Positions 55,308 to 64,000 of a stretch of DNA of 64,000 nt are shown piece after piece (positions within the stretch are counted from its first letter, which is position 1; every line of letters starts with the position of its first letter). A program made the translations under genes and the position numbers. Origin of the DNA: Azolla caroliniana (Eukaryota; Polypodiophyta); contig JBHGNT010000018.1 of assembly GCA_043228905.1 (NCBI GenBank), forward strand, positions 10,354,001-10,418,000, read 5' to 3'. Below the pieces are notes generated by a model that worked only from the letters and a program-made list of their open reading frames with translations, was not told the origin of the DNA and ran no database searches.

Positions 55308-55375
55308 ATGGCTTTAAAAGGATTTGAACCGATGACCTTGTGTCACATGAGTTGAAGTCCTACCATTAAGCTATA
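55308..55375 (-). other. tRNA-like block inside the A2 LTR (antisense)
   Basis: On the minus strand, TAGCTTAATGGTAGGAC (A-box-like) is followed at tRNA-like spacing by GGTTCAAATCC (55320-55330), a full B-box match. It aligns end to end with the A1 and A3 blocks. Pairing of the acceptor arm is incomplete, so a functional tRNA is unlikely. Confidence 0.62.
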
Positions 55376-55449
55376 TATTGCTATACAAAAAATTTTATTT
55401 CCATTTATTATTTCACTTAGGAAATCCATGTATATTCTAGATTTCTTTG

Positions 55450-55462
55450 GAACATTCTAGAA
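55450..55462 (+). promoter_or_regulatory. Heat-shock element in the A2 LTR
   Basis: GAACATTCTAGAA is three perfect alternating units, 26 bp upstream of TATAAAA (55488). It is at the same place as the longer arrays of A1. Confidence 0.5.
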
Positions 55463-55597
55463 ATGTCAAGAGTATTCCTAAGCATACTATAAAAAGAGGC
55501 ACATGGAATTATTGAGAACCAATTCGGTTCAACGCCAGTCTTAAGCCTCCTAGCTACTCTTGTATCTTATCTTCATATAATATACCACTTGTTATCA

Positions 55598-55629
<32 letters not shown>

Positions 55630-55800
55630 CTTCTCTCGTGAGTCTCCACACATTTTTCCCCTTCTTAGTACTAATCCTCATTCTTCCTCTTTATCTTTAG
55701 TACTAATTCTCTCTAGTATTGTCCCTGATAGTTTGAACCGAATTGCTCATCCCCTTATCCCTCCTTCCCTTCATATTAATCCTCTTATCCTTCCTACAAA

Positions 55801-56900
55801 ATGGCAACTATTAGCGCTCAAGAATATCAATCCGTTTTCTCCGAGTTCCAGTGCTTAAAAGAGAAGTTTGTAGCACTAGAACAAGAAAACCAACGTCTAT
55901 TGGGGGATATTCAAGAAATAGCTCTAGAAAAACAACAACAACATGGGAGTTGACGTTACGTGTGCAACAACTTGAAGCAACCATTGTGTCACTACAACAA
56001 CAAGGATCAAGCACTCAAGGGACTCCCAAAGAACCCAAGATCGGTCTTCCTATGAAGTTTGATGGAACACGATCACAATTTAGATTATTTCTTAATTAGG
56101 TACATTTGGTGATTCAAATGCATCCTTCTCGATATCCCACTAATGCATCACGAGTGGGACTAGTAGGCACACTACTTAGTGGCACAACTCTGGCATGGTT
56201 TGCCCCTTTGTTAGAAAAAGGCTCTCCGTTGTTAAATAATTTTGAAGAGTTTATGAGCGAGTTTAAAGCATGTTTTGGAGATACTGATAACGTTAGGATG
56301 ACACTCAACAAAATCCGAAGACTGGGTCAAGGTGATCGGCTGGCCTTAGCTTATGCTGTGGATTTCAGTCTTCTCTTCTCGCCACCGATATTCCCTGGGA
56401 TGACCAAGAATTCATGGAGCAATTTCACTATGGCCTACGTAATGATGTCAAGGATTTACTCCTGACCTTCCCCGAAGAACCAAAGTTGCTCACAGAAGCA
56501 ATCACTCGAATAGTACGATGCGATACCCGCCTTTTCAAACGACGTTCGGAACGTCAGTTCCAGATGCCAAGGACAAGATCAGAGCCCACCTACGCCTCAG
56601 TTGTAGCAAAAACTTTTCCAAGAGAGTCATATAATGCGTCTCCAACAAATACTCCAACTCCAATGAAAATCGACACCACACATCGTCGCGCACCATTATC
56701 GGAAGAAGAAAAGCAATGACGCCGAGCAAATCGACTATGTCTTTATTGTGGTGGAACGGGGCATATTGTAGTGAACTGTCCTCATAGGCCAAGAACACAG
56801 GTAAATCAAATAAGTGCTAGTACTAATAATATTATGCCCGAGTCTATTTCATTAGAAATGTCTAATAGTTCTAATAGCCCAAGCCTATCAAACAAATTTG
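55801..56900 (+). pseudogene. A2 Gag
   Basis: The ATG at 55801 starts MATISAQEYQSVFSEFQCLK, like A3 (MAIVSAQEYQSVFSELQCLK). A Gln-rich coiled-coil-like N-terminus is followed by the capsid region (FDGTRSQFRLFLN, LAWFAPLLEKGSP) and a CCHC knuckle (CLYCGGTGHIVVNC, ~56740). A frameshift near 55940, stops near 56097 and 56717 and other breaks inactivate it. It is cut at 56905 by CO-7 and resumes at 63667. Confidence 0.82.
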
Positions 56901-56905
56901 AAGTC

Positions 56906-57279
56906 TGTAAAAGAATACATGTGCGGAAGCGTGTGCGTAAACGCAGAGTACATAGTTCGGAAATGAGACAGAAAACACAGAGAGAGAGCAGACAACTCAA
57001 TTCTATTTCAAAATAATGACACTCTATATATAGGATGTGCTTAGTGAGCAGTTAATACAAGTCCATATGGACTGACAGAAGTACTGACACGTACTTCAAT
57101 GCTTATAACTGAGCTCTACACTAACTCCCAAAATATATTCCTACGCAGAATATCTTTCCAACGGCCTCACGGTTTACGCAGCACTACGGCTTACGTTATG
57201 CGTACTATATTACGCATCCATTCTACGCACTAGGTTATGCACCGTGTTACACACCCAACGTTAAGCTTGTCACTCAACA
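56906..57279 (-). repeat. 3' LTR of CO-7
   Basis: Flanked on the right by the complement of the polypurine tract (CTCCCCCTCAAGCTCAAC). In element orientation it starts TGTTGAGTGACAAGCT. Confidence 0.88.
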
Positions 57280-57468
57280 CTCCCCCTCAAGCTCAACTTG
57301 AGGTTCCGTCCGCTCTTCCGGATCTACGTTCCAGTTCCTTCTGGCTTCACCGCCTCACTCGCGCTCCTCGACCCTTCCGGTCAGCTTATCAGCTTGTTCG
57401 GCCCTTCTCAGCTCCCTTGCTTTCGCGGTGTCGGCATGTCCTTCGCTGCCCTTTCCTCCACATGGCTT

Positions 57469-58396
57469 TCAATCGAACATTCCGATTGAGTCGAACACTT
57501 CCAACTCAATTCCGCTCTCATCCGAATTGGCTGTCTCCAATTCGTCTCCTATCTTTAGGCCTTTGACTACATCAGACCACGTGTTGGTCTTGGCCTTTAT
57601 GCCCTTCTTGGCTGTATCTCCCCTTGATTTGGCTATCCTCGGCTCTTCCCTACGATTGTGGCCCTTTCTCTCTTCTTTGTCTTCTTCAATCGGTCCGAAA
57701 TTGAATTCTTCATCCGATTCCTCATCACGGTCACTTCCGCCGTGATGAACACCTCCGCTCCTTTCATGCCCTTGTTCCTGTTCTTCCTTTCTCCCCCTCA
57801 AGTTCGGCGTGTTGAGGTGACACAACCCTAGCTCACCTGAGAAATGCCGTAACTTGTGGAGACCAAGAGGCTTGTTGAAGATGTTGGTATCCTGCCGATC
57901 CGTCGGAACATATGCTAGTTCGACTTCACCTGAAAGGACCCGCTCGCGGACAAAATGGTAATGCACCTCAATGTGCTTGGTCCAAGCGTGGAACACGGGG
58001 TTTTTCGCAAGGTGTATACTACTGAGGTTGTCGCAATAGATCGTCGTCGGATCAGACACCTCTACATGCAGATCTCGTAATAGCCGTTTCAGCCAAATGA
58101 CTTCGCACGTAGCGATAGTCGCCCCTCGTTATTCGGCCTCCGTGCTTGACAATGCCACGGTCGGCTGCTTTTTGCTGCTCCACAGGATCGCTGCACTTCC
58201 TAATGAGAAGGCGTATCTGGATGTGGATCTACAATCATTGGCGTTTCTGGCCCAATCGGCATCCATGTAGCCAACCAATTGTTTGGCTACGCCTGCTTGA
58301 TACAGCAACGCCATGTCTTTCGTGTCGCTGACATATCGCAATATCCTTTGCGTGCACTGAAAGTGTTCGGCCATAGGCTGCGACATAAATTGACTG
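57469..58396 (-). pseudogene. CO-7 RT end and RNase H with a charged C-terminal extension
   Basis: From [18 protein letters not shown] (~58380) through RNase H (GYMDADWARNANDCRSTSRYAF, ~58270; IYCDNLSSIHLAKN, ~58050) to LGLCHLNTPNLRG (~57810). A break lies near 58128. The frame does not stop there but goes on for about 110 residues rich in Glu, Lys, Arg and Asp, ending at 57469. A polypurine-like GAGGGGGAG sits at the join (~57795), and the real tract lies about 500 bp further on, so the extension looks inserted between two copies of the tract. Confidence 0.72.
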
Positions 58397-59340
58397 ATTT
58401 GGCACCATTAACTTGCTCTAAAAGACTTGATATAAGAGGAAGTGCATACCTATTACGGATGGTGACTTTATTCAAGCCGCGGTAATCAACGACCAGACGA
58501 AGTGAGCCATCTTTCTTCTTGACAAAGAAGATGGGTGCACCTGCCAAAGATTTCGAATGACGAATGAACCTGTTTGCCAAGTTCTCCTCTATGTATGCTC
58601 GAAGAACTTCTAACTCGGTGGGCGACAAGTTGTAAATTAGTCCCCATGGCGGCTCTATTCCTGGTTGTAAATTGATGGGACAATCATAGGGACAATGATG
58701 AGGAAGAGTACCAGTTTTTATCTTGTCAAATACATCGGCATGAGGATGATATTTTGCCGGAAGTTGCACTAGGGATTCCTTCTTAATAGTGCTGGAAGGA
58801 TGTACTGATATTGCAAATAGGAACATTTCCTCCTTGTGTCCTTCTTCGCGTAATTGATGGAGTGAAATGGTCGAAACTCGATGAGTGGATTCTTGGGGTT
58901 ATTGATGTCGGACTTCTCTTGTTCTCCAATCTATGTCTGGATTATGTAATTCAAACCAAGGTAATCCTAGGACAATGGGATGCTCTGGACTACTAGTTAT
59001 ATTAAATGATACTACACACACAAAACTACCTAGGACAACTTGAATGGGTTCTGACTCTTCTACAATAATCTCGGAAGCAATGGGATGACCATTAATGACT
59101 ACTACAGATGTGGGGCAAGGAAGTTTTCTTAAGGATATCTAAGAAGCTTGGGCAAAATTTTGATCCATGAAACAGGAATTAGCTCTGGAATCTAGAAGTG
59201 CTAGGACGTGTATTGGGGGAGTACTTTAGTACTAACCATGACTTGGGTTAGGAACACATTGCTATCTTGCTTGGAGGGAATGGAACCACTAATGGGCTGT
59301 ACAGATCTAGGGTTGTCCAACCAAACGACTCCTATTTTGG
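58397..59340 (-). pseudogene. A3 protease and RT N-terminus
   Basis: 58397-58826 is open and matches A1 Pol closely ([44 protein letters not shown]). The protease area (59100-59250) has stops. RT is lost after the first third. Confidence 0.85.
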
Positions 59341-59352
59341 TTGGACTCAATC

Positions 59353-59359
59353 GTTTAAC
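59353..59359 (-). promoter_or_regulatory. A3 gag-pol -1 frameshift heptamer
   Basis: On the minus strand: GAA GAG TTA AAC GAT TGA. It is the same G_TTA_AAC as in A1 and A2, two codons before the gag stop, here TGA. Confidence 0.65.
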
Positions 59360-60504
59360 TCTTCATCTAATTGACTAAGGATTTCAAATTTGTTTGAGAT
59401 ACTTGGGCTATTAGTACTATTAATACTATCAGACACTCTATTAGTACTATTATTACTATTAGATACTCCTAAGGGAAGAATTGACTCGGGTTTAGTACAG
59501 GCTACGATTTGATTTACCTGTCTTCTTGGCCTATGGGGACAATTGATTGCGATATGCCCTGGTCCACCGCAATAAAGACATAATCGATTTACACGTCATC
59601 GTCATTTTTCTTCTTCCGATAACGGGCCACGTCGACGCATGGTATCGATCTCCATTGGTGTCGGAGTATTTGCTTGAGGTACGTCGCGTACAAATAGTTT
59701 AGCCGCGACTGAGGCGTAAGTGGGCTTCGGCCTAGAGCGTGGTATTTGTAATTGACATTCCAAATGCCGTTCGAAAAGGCGGTTGTCACATCGGACCGCT
59801 CGACTGATTGCCTTCGTAAGAGACTTTGGTTCTTCGGGGAAGGTTAATAGTAAATCTTTGACATCGTTTCGCAGGCCGTAGCGAAACTACTCCATTAGTG
59901 CCTGATCATCCCAGGGGATATCTGAAGTGAGTAGACGGAAATCCGCTGCCTAGGCAGAGGCTGGACGATCGCCTTGACGCAATCGTCGGATTTTGTTGAT
60001 CACCGTCCGGATGCTGTCGGTATCTCCAAAGCAGGCTTTAAACTCACTAATAAAGTCTTCAAAGTTATTAAACAAGGGCGATTGTTTTTCTAGAAGCGGA
60101 GCGAACCATGCCAAGGCTAAGCCGCTAAGCAACGTGCCCATTAGGCCGACTTGGGATGCATCCGTGGGGTATCGGGAAGGATGCATTTGGATGACTAAGC
60201 ATACCTGATTAAGGAATCCCTTGAATTGTGATCGCGTTCCATAAAATTTCACAAGAAGTTCAATCTTGGGCTCTTTATGAAATCCTTGGGAACTTGATCC
60301 TTGTTGTTGCAACGCTGCTTCGAGTTGTTGCACCCGTAACGCTAACTCCCCATGTTGTTGCTGCGTTTGTTGTTTTTCGAGAGCGATTTGTTGCAGATCC
60401 CCTATCAATCGTTGGTTTTCTTGTTCCAAGGCAACCAATTTTTCTTTTAGACACTGTAGCTCGGAGAAAACGGATTGATATTCTTGGGCGCTAACAATAG
60501 CCAT
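59360..60504 (-). pseudogene. A3 Gag
   Basis: ATG at 60502-60504. The front block is open to 59950 (Gln/Glu-rich coiled coil, then FYGTRSQFKGFLNQ and LAWFAPLLEKQSP). A stop follows (TAG at ~59950), with another near 59888. The rest is recognisable (LRNDVKDLLLTFPEEP, knuckle CLYCGGPGHIAINC ~59570). Confidence 0.82.
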
Positions 60505-60679
60505 AGTATAGGAAAAGGGGTAGGAGGATGAGGAAAAACGACAAGTAGACTTGAGGCGGAAAATGGTTCAAACTGTCAGGAATAGTACTAAAACAAAGAG
60601 AGAATTAGTACTGGAAAACGGAAGTGCTATTAGTACTAAGAGGATGGGACTGTGTAAGACTCCCGAGAGAGGAAGAGAG

Positions 60680-60730
<51 letters not shown>

Positions 60731-61003
60731 GATAACAGAGGATATATTATGTGAAGAGTAAGTAGAAAAGGGCTACGAGGCTTAAGACTAGCTTTGAACC
60801 AATTTGGTTCAAAATAATGCCTAGTGCCTTCTTTTAAAGTGTTCTCAGGAGTAATCCTAAAGCTTCTAGAGTGTTCCAGAGAAATCTGTCCTATAATAAA
60901 ACTTAAATGAAAATAATATCCTAATACAATAGATGGTATAATGGTCAAGAGCTCGACCCATATAACATAAGGTCATGGGTTCGAGTCTTGCCATATCATG
61001 ACA
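60505..61003 (-). repeat. 5' LTR and leader of A3
   Basis: The LTR starts at 61003 (minus). The tRNA-like block lies at its beginning (60932-60996) and a degenerate heat-shock element near 60865-60885. A long (GA)n, which is CT on the minus strand, covers 60685-60726. The LTR end and primer site are not resolved. Confidence 0.7.
60932..60996 (+). other. tRNA-like block inside the A3 LTR (antisense to the element)
   Basis: GGTATAATGGTCAAGAG (A-box-like) is followed by GGTTCGAGTCT (60978-60988), a 10/11 B-box match. The ends ATGGTA and TGCCAT can pair as a six-base acceptor stem. It is the most tRNA-like of the three blocks. Confidence 0.6.
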
Positions 61004-63280
61004 GCCGACTAAGATGCACTTTTCGGCTTTGGCATCCAGCTTCGTCCTCTTTTCCTTCGGCACATGCACATATGCAATGCTACCGAAAATCCTCAAGTGT
61101 GCCAAGTTCGGCTTCTTCCCAAAATACAGCTCATGTGGCGACACTCTTCCATTAGCAAAAGTCTGATTCTGTAGGTAGACAACCGTCTTCATGGCTTCAG
61201 CCCAATAGAATTTCGGCATATGCTTCTCTTCAAGCATTGCCCTGGCCGCTTCTTCGATTGTCCGATTCTTCCGCTCGGCCACGCTGTTCTGTTGTGGCGT
61301 GTATCTACACAAGAATTCGTGTCGAATTCCCTCCTACTGTAGATAACTTGTGAACTGGTCGGAGAAGTACTCCTTCCCACCATCGGACCATAGGCATTTG
61401 ATCTTACGCCCTGTTTCCCTTTCCGCAAGGCTCTTCACCTTCAGGAAACATTTGAAGACTTCGCTCTTCTTCGTGATTGTGCATACCCACGTGTGCCGAG
61501 TGAAGTCGTCGATGAAGGTTACAAAGTAACGACTTCCACTGAGACTCACATTTTGTGTTGGTCCCCACACATCTGAATGGATCAAATCCATTGGACTTCG
61601 ACTACGATTACGCTCATTGGGGAATGGAAGTCGGTGTTGTTTTCCCATCTGATAGGCTTCGCAGACTTGGCCATTACGGCCCCGGAATTTCAGCAAGCCG
61701 AAAACAATGTTCTTCGTCAGCATCTCACGAAGCCGTGGGAAATTTACATGGCTGAATCACTTGTGCCACAGGTTGATATCCGATTCGACCTTTTGTCCTT
61801 TCGCGTACAACGTGGTTCCAACTTGATTAGTGTCGAGGATGAACATCCTCCCTTCATGGCGCCCTTGCGTGATTACTTTGCCTTCCTCTTCTATGAAGCA
61901 GCCGAGATGCGTGAATCGAACCTGCATTCCCTGGTCGACGATCTGACTGACCGACACCAGGTTCTTCGTTATTGTTGGGACGTGCAACACGTTCATGAGT
62001 TTCCCTTTTTTGCCCGACGTGGCTGAGGGGAACTTCTTTGACATGTTTGATGGTATGCAGAGTGTCGTCTCCCGTTTCGACCACTCTTTGCGATTCCGGT
62101 TTCTCCATGTATGAGAACCATTCCTCGTGACTCGTCAAATGATTTGATGCTCCGAAATCAGCATACCACACCTCGCTCGATTTCGAGGTGTTTAAAGTGA
62201 TAGAATTGGCCTTATGCTTCATGATGAAGCCTGGGCCCGATTTGTTTTCGGCTCGTTCAGAGCCTTCTGCGTACTGCGATCTCTGACACCTCTCTACGTC
62301 TCTGCGTCTCTTCGGCTTGATTCGGCTTTGTCCGAATCGCCTCTCTTTTTCCAACACTCGCTCTCCTTGTGGCCTTTCTCGCCACAGTACCAAAATTTCG
62401 ACGCGGCCTTCTCTTGCCGGCTTCCGATGCTGCCAAGACTCCCCCTGCTTGTGGAGGGTTTGGAACTACTCTCGGCATATCGATTATGCCGCTTGTTCTG
62501 CTCTTGTCGGCTGCTTCCATTGCGCGTCGATCCGCCTCATCCACCACGACCACGGGGCCTATCTTCTTCCGTGTACACCATCTTGCCATCGGTGTGCGTA
62601 CTTGTCGACACACCCGCGTGATTTTCCTCCATGACCAACATTGATTGAAGCTCGAAGAACGAAGGCATATTCTACCTCGTACAAACTGCCGTTTGAAAGG
62701 CTCCAAACTTGGACACTAGCCCACCAAGGAAAAACTGCACCATTTCATCTTCCTCAACGTTCACACTGATGGAGGCAAGAGAATTGCAGATTTTCTTGAT
62801 TCGAGCAGTGTAATCAACCATAGATAGATCTTTCTGCCGGACATTGCTGAGCTCCTGCCTGAGCTACAGCTTTCTAGTCATTGTGCTTGCGGAGAAAATC
62901 ATTTTGAGATTCACCCACGCGTCCTTTGGCGTCTTGGCATCCCGAATATAACTCAATAGCTGGTCGCTTACACAGGATGCAAAGCAGTAGAGAACTCTGC
63001 TTGCCGCTTGTTCCCAAGTCGAAAAATCTATGTGTGTCGAATCAGCTGCTACATCATTAGCGCCTTCGACATAACTCCAATAGTCGTGACTGAGCAGGTA
63101 CTGGTGCATCTTGTACGACCAAGATGCTAGTTGCTCCTGTTGAGTTTTTTAGTCAGTAGCAAGCTTCCCATACCCTTGTCCATATTGTTGCCTTTTTCTT
63201 TTCCGAAAAAAAACGAAGAACAACTTCAACTCTGTTTTGTCGCAAGCTTTTCTTGTCAGTTGCAAAGGACTTCAACCCTC
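61004..63280 (-). pseudogene. CO-7 Gag-PR-IN
   Basis: From right to left: gag (~63186 down; HQYLLSHDYWSYVEGAND at 62864-63109), a zinc-knuckle region (~62390), protease WYADFGASNHLTSHEEWF (~62170, with Gly-Ala kept but DSG changed to DFG), GAG-pre-IN HVPTITKNLVSVSQIVDQG (~61990), and integrase (61334-61723 and 60866-61312; DVWGPTQNV, CLWSDGGKEY, NSVAERKNRTI). Breaks separate the blocks. It ends at KCILVG, where A3 starts. Confidence 0.83.
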
Positions 63281-63282
63281 GC

Positions 63283-63661
63283 GCTCTGATACCATGTAAA
63301 AGAATACATGTGCAGAAGTGTGTGCGTAAACACAAAGTACACAGTTCGGAAGGCAGAAAACACAGAGATGAAAGACAGAGAGAGAGCAGACAAGTCAATT
63401 GTATTTCAAAATAATGAGACTCTATACATAGGATGTGCTCAGTGAGCATTTTATACAAGTCCATACGAACTGACAAAAGTACTGACACGTACTTCAATTC
63501 TCATAACTGAGCTCTACACTAACTCCCAAAATATATTCCTACGCGGAATATCTTTCCAATGGCCTCACGGTTTACGCACCGCTACAATCTACATTATGCG
63601 TACTATTTTACGCACCTGGTGCACCGTGTTACGCACCCAACGTTGAGCTTGTCACTCAACA
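63283..63661 (-). repeat. Primer site (63283-63294) and 5' LTR (63295-63661) of CO-7
   Basis: GCTCTGATACCA directly abuts the LTR. The LTR is followed by AAGTC. Confidence 0.88.
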
Positions 63662-63666
63662 AAGTC

Positions 63667-63953
63667 CTTAGTCAACTAGAAGAAGAGTTAAACGACTAAG
63701 TCCCAACCAAAATAGGAGCCATTTGGTTGGAAAAACCTAGATCTGTGCAGCCATTAGGGGTTCCATTCCCTCTAAGCAAGTTAGCAATGTCTTCCTATTT
63801 CAAGTAACAATTATTACTAAAAGTACTCCTCCAGTACATCTCTTAGCACTCCTAGATTCCGGAGCTAATTCTTGGTACATGGATAAGAATTTCTCCCAAG
63901 CTCATCAGATATCCTTAAGAAAACTCTCGTGTCCGGCCTTTGTAGTAGTCATT
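63667..63953 (+). pseudogene. A2 continued: gag end, frameshift site (63687-63693) and protease start
   Basis: The sequence resumes A2 after CO-7. LEEELND ends gag at TAA (63697-63699), preceded by GTTAAAC. The pol frame follows with a protease (LLDSGANSWYMD, ~63848-63883) that is interrupted by at least one stop (TAA near 63807). At 63954 it is cut by CO-8. Confidence 0.75.
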
Positions 63954-64000
63954 TGTTGAGAGACAAGCTCAACATCGGCCGGATCGGCTGAAGAAGCCGA
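63954..64000 (+). repeat. CO-8: start of another copia LTR
   Basis: TGTTGAGAGACAAGCTCAAC followed by ATCGG and GATCGGCTGAAGAAGC, the same family as the CO-6 LTR. It runs off the end of the window. Confidence 0.75.

Larger units (their letters stand above)
55289..55700 (+). repeat. 5' LTR of chromovirus A2 (right end approximate)
   Basis: It starts TGTCATGATAT. It holds the antisense tRNA-like block, an HSE (55450-55462), a TATA box TATAAAA (55488-55494), then GGTTCAACGCCAGTCTTAAG, which matches the A1 LTR, and (CT)n at 55603-55630. The LTR end and primer site could not be placed before the gag ATG at 55801. Confidence 0.75.
58397..61003 (-). mobile_element. Chromovirus A3 fragment (5' LTR, gag, PR, partial RT) inside CO-7
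   Basis: In element orientation it starts at 61003 with TGTCATGATATGG and runs through the LTR, gag, the frameshift site and protease to RT, ending abruptly at [11 protein letters not shown] (~58400). The next bases are copia. The 3' half is absent. No target duplication can be checked. Confidence 0.85.
56906..63661 (-). mobile_element. CO-7: Ty1/copia element carrying a gypsy fragment in place of its RT
   Basis: LTRs of 374 bp (56906-57279) and 367 bp (63295-63661) run TGTAAAAG to CTCAACA on the plus strand. AAGTC is duplicated at 56901-56905 and 63662-63666. The primer site complement GCTCTGATACCA lies at 63283-63294. The copia frame breaks off after integrase (KCILVG, ~61010) and resumes at the end of RT ([12 protein letters not shown], ~58395). 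Between them lie 2.6 kb of chromovirus A3. Confidence 0.92.

Overview
The window is eukaryotic and almost certainly a vascular plant nuclear genome. It carries an intronless PLS-class pentatricopeptide-repeat (PPR) gene, Ty1/copia elements primed with the plant initiator-Met tRNA binding site (TGGTATCAGAGC), chromodomain Ty3/gypsy elements, and long AT-rich spacers. The PPR style and the repeat load would suit a lycophyte or fern, but that is an inference with low confidence. I see no bacterial operon, rRNA, CRISPR array or genuine tRNA gene.

Layout. 1-4330: 3' part of a chromovirus (A1) with an intact pol and a 3' LTR. 4340-9475: a decayed, internally deleted gypsy on the minus strand (GY-B) with tandem repeats on its upstream side. 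9540-25000: nested copia elements. A young element, CO-1 (9666-15199, TSD GTATT), sits in the LTR of CO-3; CO-4 (minus) sits in CO-3's gag; CO-5 (minus) abuts or invades CO-4's LTR. 25219-26955: the PPR gene, the only ordinary host-type gene. 26956-31590: spacer with an old copia gag-protease relic and an LTR relic.

31591-39225 is the most unusual part: a 7.6-kb DNA transposon (DT-1) with near-perfect terminal inverted repeats of about 37 bp and a candidate 4-bp TSD (GTGT). It has two head-to-head genes. One (minus) has six exons whose splice phases all agree; it encodes a protein of about 968 residues joining a ParB-like domain to a beta-class amino-methyltransferase (N6-adenine or N4-cytosine type). 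The other (plus) is a transposase with the LDN/GHTH signature I associate with DUF7869/KDZ-like proteins; it has three in-frame stops and no frameshift. Two hairpins, one with a perfect 25-bp stem, lie in intron 1 of the methyltransferase gene.

40159-50432: a complete but decayed gypsy (GY-D, TSD TTAGG) split by CO-2 (40938-46565, minus, TSD GTTAA). CO-2 has apparently identical 756-bp LTRs, each with an eight-unit 28-bp minisatellite. 52105-64000: a second nest. CO-6 is interrupted at 55289 by chromovirus A2; A2 is interrupted by CO-7 (56906-63661, minus, TSD AAGTC); CO-7's RT region is replaced by a fragment of a third chromovirus, A3. A new copia LTR (CO-8) begins at 63954 inside A2.

The A-type chromoviruses share three features: a conserved G_TTA_AAC gag-pol -1 frameshift site, a tRNA-like sequence with a pol III B box antisense at the start of each LTR, and heat-shock-element arrays just upstream of the LTR TATA box in A1 and, more weakly, A2.
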